Below, in pieces: positions 1 through 5,212 of a DNA stretch of 13,137 bases; positions within the stretch are counted from its first letter, which is position 1, and every line of letters starts with the position of its first letter. The notes beneath the pieces are model-generated. The model was not told the DNA's origin. It worked only from the letters and a program-made list of their open reading frames with translations, and made no database searches. The position numbers and the translations under genes were made by a program. The stretch is from Paracoccaceae bacterium (lineage in GTDB: Bacteria > Pseudomonadota > Alphaproteobacteria > Rhodobacterales > Rhodobacteraceae): positions 1 to 13,137 of the forward strand of contig JALSRF010000238.1 in the NCBI GenBank assembly GCA_026984895.1, written 5' to 3'.

Positions 1-169
1 GCCAGGACCGGGCCAGGACCGGGCCGGCAGGGGCGACAGGTTGCGCCCGTCCGCCGCGCCCGGCCGCTGCGCCCGTCCGCCGCGCGCGAACGGGAGGCGA
101 ACGGGGGCGAACGGGGCGAACGGGGGCGTAGGCATGGGCGGCGGCAAAGGCGTGGGCGGGGGCGAAGGC
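1..169. repeat. Cluster of short direct repeats upstream of prmC
   Basis: This GC-rich stretch is built of short repeats. An 11-bp unit, GCCAGGACCGG, occurs twice in tandem at 1-22 and begins a third time. An 18-bp unit, TGCGCCCGTCCGCCGCGC, occurs exactly at 42-59 and 68-85. GCGAACGGG occurs four times between 86 and 125 at spacings of 11, 10 and 9 bp. A reading frame is open from a TTG at 41 into prmC, but its product would be a Gly/Asn/Arg-rich tail unlike any PrmC N-terminus. I read the region as the non-coding spacer between prmC and whatever precedes it (often prfA in this group, outside the window). Confidence 0.6.
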
Positions 170-214
170 ATGGTAACGCAGCGTGAAATCCGCACGGTCC
201 CCGATCCGGTCGGG

Positions 215-1069
215 ATGAGGTGGCGCGAACTGCTGCGCGAAGCCGCGCGCGCGCTGGAACAGGCCGGCATCGAGGGGGGCATGCGCGATGCGCGGCGCCT
301 GCTGATGGCGGTGCTGGACATCCCGGCCGAACGGGTTGCGCTGATCGCCGACGACTGCCCGCAGGAGGAGCGGATCGACGCCTTTCATGCCGCCGTCGCG
401 CGCCGCCGCGCGCGCGAGCCGCTGTCGCATATCGTCGGTCACCGGGCCTTTTACGGCCACCGCTTTTCGGTGAACGCGCATGTTCTCGATCCGCGCCCGG
501 AGACCGAACATGTGGTGGAACAGGCGCTGGAATACCCGTTCCGGCGGGTGCTCGATCTGGGCACGGGTTCGGGCTGCATTCTGCTCAGCCTGCTGTGCGC
601 GCGCCCGTTTGCGCATGGGGTCGGGGCGGACCTGTCGCTCCGGGCGCTGGAGGTGGCCCGCGGGAACGCCGACGCCCTGGGGCTGAGCGATCGCGCGCGC
701 TTCGTGCTCTCCGACTGGTTCGCGCAGCTGCGCGGGCCGTTCGATCTGGTGGTTTCGAACCCGCCCTACATCAGCCGCCGGGACATGGCCGCGCTGCCCC
801 CCGAGGTGGCGCAGTACGAGCCCGAGCAGGCGCTTTGCGGCGGCGCGGACGGGCTTGACGCCTATCGCGCGATCACTGCCGGCGCGGGCCGGGTTCTGGC
901 CCCCGGCGGCCGGCTGATCGTCGAGATCGGGCGCGGGCAGGCGCCGGCGGTGTGCGCGCTCTTCGCGGCGGCCGGGCTGGAGGATATCGCCGTTCAGCGC
1001 GACCTGAGCGGCCATGACCGGGTGGTTTCGGGCCGCCGGCGGGCGGCGGACGCGCCTGCGCCCGCCTGA
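215..1069 (+). CDS. prmC: Peptide chain release factor N5-glutamine methyltransferase
   Basis: PrmC (HemK) uses S-adenosylmethionine to methylate the glutamine of the GGQ motif in release factors RF1 and RF2, which speeds peptide release. From this start the product is 284 residues, close to the 277 of E. coli PrmC. An N-terminal helical substrate-binding domain (about 1-80) precedes a Rossmann methyltransferase domain. The SAM-binding motif DLGTGSG is at 114-120. The catalytic signature NPPY is at 182-185 and binds the substrate glutamine amide. The ATG at 215 is chosen because MRWRELLREA aligns with the E. coli N-terminus MEYQHWLREA. An in-frame ATG at 170 would add 15 residues, and a TTG at 41 still more. 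None of the three has a clear Shine-Dalgarno sequence. Identity is firm; the start is not. Confidence 0.93.
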   Translation: MRWRELLREAARALEQAGIEGGMRDARRLLMAVLDIPAERVALIADDCPQEERIDAFHAAVARRRAREPLSHIVGHRAFYGHRFSVNAHVLDPRPETEHVVEQALEYPFRRVLDLGTGSGCILLSLLCARPFAHGVGADLSLRALEVARGNADALGLSDRARFVLSDWFAQLRGPFDLVVSNPPYISRRDMAALPPEVAQYEPEQALCGGADGLDAYRAITAGAGRVLAPGGRLIVEIGRGQAPAVCALFAAAGLEDIAVQRDLSGHDRVVSGRRRAADAPAPA

Positions 1070-1094
1070 GCGCTCGGGCGGCGCGCGCAGGCGC
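1052..1094 (+). terminator. GC-rich hairpin spanning the prmC stop codon
   Basis: GCGCCTGCGC (1052-1061) is matched by its perfect inverse GCGCAGGCGC (1085-1094). Inside it, CCGCC (1062-1066) pairs with GGCGG (1077-1081), leaving a 3-nt bulge and a loop that includes the TGA stop (1067-1069). There is no T-tract after it, so it is not a classical intrinsic terminator. It may slow RNA polymerase or protect the 3' end of the prmC message. The inverted repeat is seen directly; the function is inferred. Confidence 0.4.
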
Positions 1095-1100
1095 GAAACG

Positions 1101-1146
1101 GGCAGGAAATTCGGCGATGGGGCAAATTTTCCCTTGTTTTCCTGCC
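1101..1146. other. Nested inverted repeat between prmC and the DUF4167 gene
   Basis: GGCAGGAAA (1101-1109) and TTTCCTGCC (1138-1146) are perfect 9-bp inverse copies 28 bp apart. Inside the loop lies a near-palindrome, GGGCAAATTTTCCC (1120-1133), with one mismatched pair. This is the most AT-rich part of the prmC to DUF4167 gap (1070-1295). It could be a second terminator-like hairpin after prmC, or an operator or leader structure for the DUF4167 gene. I see no convincing -35/-10 pair in the gap. From 1147 to 1295 I see nothing else that can be supported. Confidence 0.35.
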
Positions 1147-1295
1147 GCTGTCGTGTTTATTCGGGGCAGACATCTGGCAGAGGTCTCTCTCTGGCGCTGT
1201 CGAATACGCCGAAAATCCATTGAACCCGGGGACAGGCATCCCGCCACAGGCGGCAGAGGTTCATCGCAAAGCCAAAAGGCTGGATCAAAGTACAC

Positions 1296-1991
1296 ATGAG
1301 ATCGTCAAAAACTCGCTCGCGGTCGAAGAACAACCGCAACCGCTCTGTCGGGAATATTGCGAACCGCGTGTTCGACAGTTCCGGTCCCGAAGGCAAGGTG
1401 CGCGGCACGCCGCAGCAGATCATCGAGAAATACAACCAGCTTGCGCGCGATGCGCAGCTGAGCAACGACATCGTGGCGGCGGAAAACTTCCAGCAGCATG
1501 CCGAGCATTACACCCGGTTGCTGAGCGCCGCCCTGCGCGAACAGGAAGCCCGCCGCGAACAGCAGGAACGCGAGCACCGCGAACGTCAGCAGGCCCGCGC
1601 CGAACAGCAGCAGCGCCGCGGCAACGGCGGCAATGGCGGCAACGGCGGCAACGGCGGCGACAGCGCGCGGGCAGATCAGCCGCGCGGTGGCGAGCCTTCG
1701 GGCGACGCGCCGACGCCGGCGCCGGCGATGCAGGACCCGGGGCTGGGCGAACAGCCCGACATCGCGCCTGAAATCGGCGGCGGGGCGGGGCGCGACATCG
1801 GCGATGTGATCCTGCCCGGCAACGCACCGGGCCCCGGGCCTGTCGACTCGGGGCTTGTGGAAACGCCCGAGGAAAAGTCCTCGCGCAGAACGCGCCAGCG
1901 CAAGCCGCGCGCGCGCGCCGCTTCCGGCCCGGCGCCCGCCGCGCCGGGAGGCGATGCGCCAAAGCCGGACTCCCCCGAAGCGGCCGAATGA
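1296..1991 (+). CDS. DUF4167 domain-containing protein
   Basis: This 231-residue protein begins with the alphaproteobacterial DUF4167 domain (about 1-80). It has a very basic start (MRSSKTRSRSKNNRNR), then a core containing VFDSSGPEGKVRGTP, the PQQIIEKY helix and ENFQQHAEHY. Its function is not established. Residues about 81-108 are rich in Glu, Arg and Gln and may form a charged helix or coiled coil. They are followed by a (NGG)4 glycine/asparagine run, a Pro/Gly/Asp-rich disordered stretch and a basic patch near 194-208. The basic ends suggest nucleic-acid contact, but that is only inference. The position directly after prmC is, as I recall, common in alphaproteobacteria. No strong Shine-Dalgarno precedes the ATG; the start rests on the conserved N-terminus. 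Confidence 0.9.
   Translation: MRSSKTRSRSKNNRNRSVGNIANRVFDSSGPEGKVRGTPQQIIEKYNQLARDAQLSNDIVAAENFQQHAEHYTRLLSAALREQEARREQQEREHRERQQARAEQQQRRGNGGNGGNGGNGGDSARADQPRGGEPSGDAPTPAPAMQDPGLGEQPDIAPEIGGGAGRDIGDVILPGNAPGPGPVDSGLVETPEEKSSRRTRQRKPRARAASGPAPAAPGGDAPKPDSPEAAE
1623..1658 (+). repeat. Four tandem 9-bp units encoding (NGG)4
   Basis: The 9-bp unit AACGGCGGC is repeated four times in frame inside the DUF4167 gene (1623-1631, 1632-1640 with one C to T change, 1641-1649, 1650-1658). It encodes Asn-Gly-Gly four times. Such a perfect in-frame microsatellite in a disordered linker can change length by slippage without shifting the frame. Confidence 0.85.
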
Positions 1992-2393
1992 CAGACGGAA
2001 AATGATGGCTGACGTATGGCCGTGGCCGGACGGTCGCGGCTGGACGACGGGTGCCGGCTGACGGCGGCTGGTGCCGGGCGCTGGTCACGGGGGCTGGCTG
2101 ACGGATGACGGGCGCTGGTGACGGGGGCTGGCTGATCGTGGCCGGGCCGCCGGACTCCTGCCACGCGCCCGACGCTCGGGCGCCTGCCCGACATGGGCTT
2201 GGCCAGCACCTGCCGTTGGCACCGTTTGCGGGCTGGGGGCGCGGGGCCGGGGCGCGCGCTGGCCGCCCGCCGCCTCCGCCTGGCCGTCCCGGCCGATCAG
2301 CGCCGCAGGAACCCCCGCAACGATCGGCCCGAGGCGCGGCCACAGGATGATCCCTTTCCCGCCCCCGGGCGCGGCGGCGGCGGTGGCGCGGGC
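1992..2393. other. Convergent intergenic region, no gene seen
   Basis: This 402-bp gap lies between the 3' ends of the DUF4167 gene (+) and icd (-). Frames open across it are arginine/proline-rich and resemble no protein I know. It holds a 27-bp direct repeat (2075-2101 and 2109-2135) and an inverted repeat, GGCCGATC (2291-2298) with GATCGGCC (2322-2329). The latter lies about 65 bp beyond the icd stop and could serve as its terminator, though no T-tract accompanies it. Confidence 0.6.
2075..2135. repeat. 27-bp direct repeat, period 34 bp
   Basis: Positions 2075-2101 and 2109-2135 are identical at 26 of 27 bases; the single difference is C at 2086 against G at 2120. Both copies begin CGGGCGCTGGT and end GGGGGCTGGCTGA. 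Weaker relatives (GACGG..TGCCGGCTGACGGCGGCTGG) lie just upstream at about 2045-2072, so the tract looks like decayed tandem duplication. It falls in the convergent gap and no function is apparent. Confidence 0.7.
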
Positions 2394-3608
2394 TCAGCCG
2401 GCCAGCGCCTGTTTCAGGTTCTCGTCGATCTTCTCAAGGAACCCTTCGGTGGTCAGCCAGGCCTGGTCCGGCCCCACCAGCAGCGCCAGATCCTTGGTCA
2501 TGTGACCCGATTCGACGGTTTCGACCACCACGCGCTCCAGCGTCTCGGCAAAGCTCCTCAGCGCCTCGTTGCCGTCCAGCTTGGCCCGGTGCTTCAGCCC
2601 GCCGGTCCAGGCGAAGATCGAGGCGATCGAGTTGGTCGAGGTCGCCTCGCCCTTCTGGTGCTGCCGGTAGTGGCGGGTGACGGTGCCATGCGCGGCCTCG
2701 GCCTCGACCACCTTGCCGTCAGGCGTCATCAGCACCGAGGTCATCAGCCCGAGGCTGCCAAAGCCCTGCGCAACGGTGTCCGACTGCACGTCGCCGTCGT
2801 AGTTCTTGCACGCCCAGACGAACTTGCCCGACCATTTCATCGCGCTGGCCACCATGTCGTCGATCAGCCGGTGCTCGTAGGTGATGCCCTTTTGTGCGAA
2901 GGCCTCGGCGAACTCGGCGTCGAACACCTCCTGAAACAGGTCCTTGAAGCGGCCGTCATAGGCCTTGAGGATGGTGTTCTTGGTCGAAAGATACAGCGGC
3001 CAGCCCCGGTCGAGCGCGTAGTTCATGCTGGCGCGGGCGAAATCGCGGATGCTGTCGTCGCGGTTGTACATGCCCATGGCGACCCCGGCCGAGGGCGCGT
3101 CGTAAACCTCTTCCTCGATCACGGTGCCGTCTTCGCCGACGAATTTCATGGTCAGCTTGCCCGGCCCCGGAAAACGGAAATCGGTGGCCTTGTACTGGTC
3201 GCCGAAGGCATGGCGTCCGATCACGATCGGGTCGGTCCAGCCGGGCACGAGACGCGGCACGTTCCGGCAGATGATCGGGGCGCGAAAGATGGTGCCGCCC
3301 AGGATGTTGCGGATCGTGCCGTTGGGCGACTTCCACATCTTCTTCAGCCCGAATTCCTCGACCCGCGCCTCGTCCGGGGTGATCGTCGCGCATTTCACGC
3401 CAACCCCGTATTTCTGGATGGCATGCGCCGCATCGACGGTGATCTGGTCGTCGGTCTCGTCGCGTTTCTGGATCGACAGGTCGTAGTATTTCAGATCGAT
3501 GTCCAGATAGGGCAGAATCAGCTTCTGCTTGATGAAGTCCCAGATGATCCGGGTCATCTCGTCGCCGTCAAGCTCGACAACCGGATTTTCGACTTTGATC
3601 TTCGACAT
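2394..3608 (-). CDS. icd: NADP-dependent isocitrate dehydrogenase (eukaryote-like homodimeric type)
   Basis: The enzyme oxidatively decarboxylates isocitrate to 2-oxoglutarate with NADP in the cytoplasmic TCA cycle, supplying NADPH and the carbon skeleton for glutamate. The 404-residue product aligns nearly without gaps to human IDH1, so active-site residues can be placed directly. Substrate and active-site residues are T77, S94, N96, R100, R109, R132 and Y139. K210 and T212 follow (human 212 and 214), and metal-binding aspartates are D250, D273 and D277 (human 252, 275, 279). The cofactor segment AHGTVTRHY is intact. The ATG at 3606-3608 is chosen because MSKIKVENPVVELDGDEMTR is the family N-terminus, with GAGG a few bases upstream; a longer open frame to 3695 is not conserved. 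This is not the E. coli Icd subfamily regulated by serine phosphorylation. Possible control sites lie in its leader (3651-3701). Confidence 0.97.
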   Translation of the reverse strand: MSKIKVENPVVELDGDEMTRIIWDFIKQKLILPYLDIDLKYYDLSIQKRDETDDQITVDAAHAIQKYGVGVKCATITPDEARVEEFGLKKMWKSPNGTIRNILGGTIFRAPIICRNVPRLVPGWTDPIVIGRHAFGDQYKATDFRFPGPGKLTMKFVGEDGTVIEEEVYDAPSAGVAMGMYNRDDSIRDFARASMNYALDRGWPLYLSTKNTILKAYDGRFKDLFQEVFDAEFAEAFAQKGITYEHRLIDDMVASAMKWSGKFVWACKNYDGDVQSDTVAQGFGSLGLMTSVLMTPDGKVVEAEAAHGTVTRHYRQHQKGEATSTNSIASIFAWTGGLKHRAKLDGNEALRSFAETLERVVVETVESGHMTKDLALLVGPDQAWLTTEGFLEKIDENLKQALAG

Positions 3609-3677
3609 GGGCGGACCTCGCGTGGGTTGAACAGGGATTGCGCAGCGCGTCTTAGAACAGATGTCCCCCGATGAAAA

Positions 3678-3701
3678 GACTGTATGCGGTCGCATACTGT
3701 C
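3678..3701. promoter_or_regulatory. Operator-like inverted repeat upstream of icd
   Basis: GTATGCG (3682-3688) and CGCATAC (3691-3697) are perfect inverse copies around a 2-bp centre. After one mismatched pair, three more base pairs extend the symmetry to 3678-3701. The centre lies about 80 bp upstream of the icd start on the minus strand, where an operator for a dimeric regulator would be expected. I cannot assign a regulator family from the sequence, and I could not place a confident -35/-10 pair for icd. Confidence 0.45.
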
Positions 3702-3732
3702 AGCGACGCCACCGCCCGCCCCACGACATGCG

Positions 3733-3755
3733 TCTTCTTCTGTCGCGAAATATCC
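3733..3755 (-). repeat. GGATATTT-type intergenic repeat element, copy 1
   Basis: On the minus strand this reads GGATATTT, three variable bases, then GACAGAAGAAGA. It matches 21 of 23 bases with the copy at 5176-5198 on the plus strand. In both places it follows, in the direction of transcription, GC-rich hairpins that come after a stop codon and precedes a co-directional gene (hydrolase then icd here). I recall similar GGnATATTT elements in other Rhodobacteraceae genomes, but this was not checked. Confidence 0.65.
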
Positions 3756-3766
3756 TCGGGGGTGAA

Positions 3767-3803
3767 CCGGCCCGCAGGGCCGGGAGGGGGCGGAACGCCC
3801 CCT
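3767..3803 (-). terminator. Two tandem GC hairpins downstream of the hydrolase gene
   Basis: Two perfect stem-loops stand side by side in the 14-50 bases past the hydrolase stop. AGGGGGCG/CGCCCCCT (3785-3792 with 3796-3803) has an 8-bp stem and 3-nt loop. CCGGCCC/GGGCCGG (3767-3773 with 3777-3783) has a 7-bp stem and 3-nt loop. In transcription order they are followed by the GGATATTT element instead of a T-run. They probably end or attenuate the hydrolase transcript before icd. Confidence 0.6.
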
Positions 3804-3816
3804 GGCGCGCGTCGCC

Positions 3817-4470
3817 TCAGCGGCTGGCTTCGGTCAGGCGGCGGCGAACATAGCTGTCCACGGTGTTGATCATGGTCTCCATGTGGGGGTCCTCGAAGAA
3901 ATGCCCGGAGCCCTCGATCTGTTCATGGGTGATGGTGATGCCCTTCTGCTCGTACAGCTTTTCTACCAGCGCTTCGGTATCCCTTGGCGGCGCCACCCGG
4001 TCGGCGGTGCCGTTGATGATCAGCCCGGACGCCGGGCAGGGGGCGAGGAACGAGAAATCATACATGTTGGCCGGCGGGCTCGCCGAGATGAAACCGGTGA
4101 TCTCGGGACGGCGCATCAGCAGTTGCATGCCGATCCAGGCGCCGAAGGAAAACCCGGCAACCCAGCAGTGCTTGGCGTTCTGGTTCATCGACTGCAGGTA
4201 ATCCAGCGCCGCGGCGGCGTCCGAAAGCTCGCCCACCCCCTGGTCGTATTCGCCCTGAGAGCGCCCGACGCCGCGGAAATTGAACCGCAGCACCGTGAAA
4301 CCCATGTTGTAGAAGGCATAGTGCAGGTTGTAGACGACGCGGTTGTTCATGGTGCCGCCGAACTGCGGGTGCGGGTGCAGGATGATCGCGATCGGCGCAT
4401 CCTTTTCGCGTTGCGGGTGGTAGCGGCCTTCGAGGCGGCCTTCGGGGCCTGGAAAAATCACTTCGGGCAT
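3817..4470 (-). CDS. Alpha/beta hydrolase (COG2945-type serine hydrolase)
   Basis: This 217-residue protein has a compact alpha/beta-hydrolase fold with no signal peptide. The oxyanion-region motif HPHPQFGGTMNN lies at 32-43 and the strand motif RFNFRGVGRSQG at 62-73. The nucleophile elbow GFSFG (106-110) places the catalytic serine at S108. D157 (NGTAD) and H190 (GSGH) complete the likely triad. Family members are usually called dienelactone-hydrolase-like or acylhydrolases, but the physiological substrate is unknown. The ATG at 4468-4470 is supported by an AGGA six bases upstream. The gene diverges from iscR across a 159-bp spacer with a palindrome that could affect both. It may share a transcript with icd unless the hairpins at 3767-3803 end it. 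Confidence 0.9.
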   Translation of the reverse strand: MPEVIFPGPEGRLEGRYHPQREKDAPIAIILHPHPQFGGTMNNRVVYNLHYAFYNMGFTVLRFNFRGVGRSQGEYDQGVGELSDAAAALDYLQSMNQNAKHCWVAGFSFGAWIGMQLLMRRPEITGFISASPPANMYDFSFLAPCPASGLIINGTADRVAPPRDTEALVEKLYEQKGITITHEQIEGSGHFFEDPHMETMINTVDSYVRRRLTEASR

Positions 4471-4509
4471 CTTGTTTCCTGCGTCTTGTCGTCAGGTCTC
4501 CGGGAATTC

Positions 4510-4538
4510 TTGACGAAATCACTCGGACACCTTAGAAC
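4510..4538 (+). promoter_or_regulatory. Predicted iscR promoter (-35 TTGACG, -10 TAGAAC)
   Basis: TTGACG (4510-4515) and TAGAAC (4533-4538) are separated by 17 bp, the optimal sigma-70 spacing. They match the consensus at five and four of six bases. Transcription would start near 4545 and leave a leader of about 85 nt before the iscR ATG. The -10 hexamer is part of the palindrome at 4532-4546, so a protein bound there would block RNA polymerase. Confidence 0.55.
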
Positions 4539-4546
4539 AGTTCTAA
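4532..4546. promoter_or_regulatory. Irr/ICE-type palindrome, TTAGAAC-A-GTTCTAA
   Basis: This is a perfect 15-bp palindrome with 7-bp arms around one central A. Its form TTAGAA-N3-TTCTAA matches the core of the iron control element bound by Irr, the haem/iron-responsive Fur-family regulator of alphaproteobacteria. It overlaps the predicted -10 of the iscR-suf promoter, a repressing position, which fits iron-dependent control of Fe-S cluster assembly. It also lies 62 bp from the divergent hydrolase start. The palindrome is seen; the assignment to Irr is from family knowledge. Confidence 0.65.
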
Positions 4547-4629
4547 CTCGGCCGCCCGATGGCGGTTTCGGCTGATGGTGAGGTAATCGCACCATGGGCG
4601 AAGGTCAACTTTTTTAAGGGTTTCGAAAC

Positions 4630-5091
4630 ATGAAACTCTCGACCAAGGGACGTTATGCGATGGTCGCGCTGGCCGATCTGGCCACGCAGCCTGCCGGTGT
4701 GCTGTCTTCGCTTGCCGACATTTCCAGGCGTCAGGACATTTCCTTGCCCTATCTGGAACAGCTGTTCGTGAAACTGCGCCGGGCGGGGCTGGTGGAATCG
4801 GTGCGCGGGCCGGGCGGCGGTTACCGGCTGGCGCGCCCGCCGAGCGAGGTGCGGGTTTCGGCCGTGCTGGAGGCGGTCGACGAAACGGTGTCCGCCCTGC
4901 ATACCGGGGCCGGTGTCTCGGGCGGGACGTCGGGGACGCATGCCCAGTCGATGAGCAACCGGCTGTGGGAGTGCCTTTCGGCGCATGTTTTCGTGTTCCT
5001 GCATCAGACGCGGCTGTCGGATGTGATCGACAACGATCTGTGCCCCTGTCCGGCCGTGCCCGGGCTGTTCACGATGGTGGACGAGGAATGA
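4630..5091 (+). CDS. iscR: Rrf2-family iron-sulfur regulator IscR (Rhodobacterales type)
   Basis: IscR is a dimeric DNA-binding regulator of Fe-S cluster biogenesis genes. The 153-residue product opens with the Rrf2 signature MKLSTKGRYAMVALADLA, has a winged-helix domain over about 1-80 with recognition region ISLPYLEQLF and wing GPGGGYRLARP, then a dimerisation helix. In ungapped alignment with E. coli IscR, the cluster ligands C92, C98, C104 and H107 are replaced by T92, G98, H104 and S107. The only cysteines are C115, C138 and C140. Rhodobacter sphaeroides IscR is reported to bind its cluster in a similarly unusual way. The leading position in the suf operon implies autoregulation. An AAGGG lies about ten bases before the ATG. 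The family is certain; the sensing chemistry is not. Confidence 0.95.
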   Translation: MKLSTKGRYAMVALADLATQPAGVLSSLADISRRQDISLPYLEQLFVKLRRAGLVESVRGPGGGYRLARPPSEVRVSAVLEAVDETVSALHTGAGVSGGTSGTHAQSMSNRLWECLSAHVFVFLHQTRLSDVIDNDLCPCPAVPGLFTMVDEE

Positions 5092-5125
5092 TGCGCCGAC
5101 CGGGACCCATGCGGCCTGCGGCGTT

Positions 5126-5161
5126 GCCCCTTTTCGGGGGCGCCCGCCCGGGGGCGGGCGC
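5126..5161 (+). terminator. Tandem hairpins between iscR and the desulfurase gene
   Basis: A small stem GCCCC/GGGGC (5126-5130 with 5137-5141) is followed by a stronger one, GCGCCCGCC (5140-5148) with GGCGGGCGC (5153-5161), a 9-bp perfect stem and 4-nt loop. The two share bases, so they may be alternatives. No T-run follows; the GGATATTT element comes next. Lying inside the operon, the hairpins probably attenuate or process the message, giving different levels of regulator and enzymes. Confidence 0.5.
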
Positions 5162-5175
5162 GATGCCTCCGGCGG

Positions 5176-5198
5176 GGATATTTGCCGACAGAAGAAGA
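5176..5198 (+). repeat. GGATATTT-type intergenic repeat element, copy 2
   Basis: GGATATTT, GCC, then GACAGAAGAAGA, matching the minus-strand copy at 3733-3755 at 21 of 23 bases. It follows the hairpins at 5126-5161 and runs into AGGGGAGGCGGG, which holds the ribosome binding site of the cysteine desulfurase (ATG at 5213). The element therefore sits in a leader-like position between two co-directional genes. Confidence 0.65.
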
Positions 5199-5212
5199 AG
5201 GGGAGGCGGGCG

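Noticed and set aside
41..214. N-terminal extension of PrmC from the TTG at 41
   Set aside because: It is built of DNA repeats, lacks a ribosome binding site, and PrmC homologues start at the helix beginning near 215.
1134..1162. Possible sigma-70 promoter for the DUF4167 gene (TTGTTT with a downstream T-rich hexamer)
   Set aside because: The -10 candidate at correct spacing matches the consensus at only one base.
2193..3674. Long plus-strand open frame antisense to icd
   Set aside because: It mirrors icd, whose minus-strand product is unmistakable isocitrate dehydrogenase. Long antisense frames are expected at this GC content.
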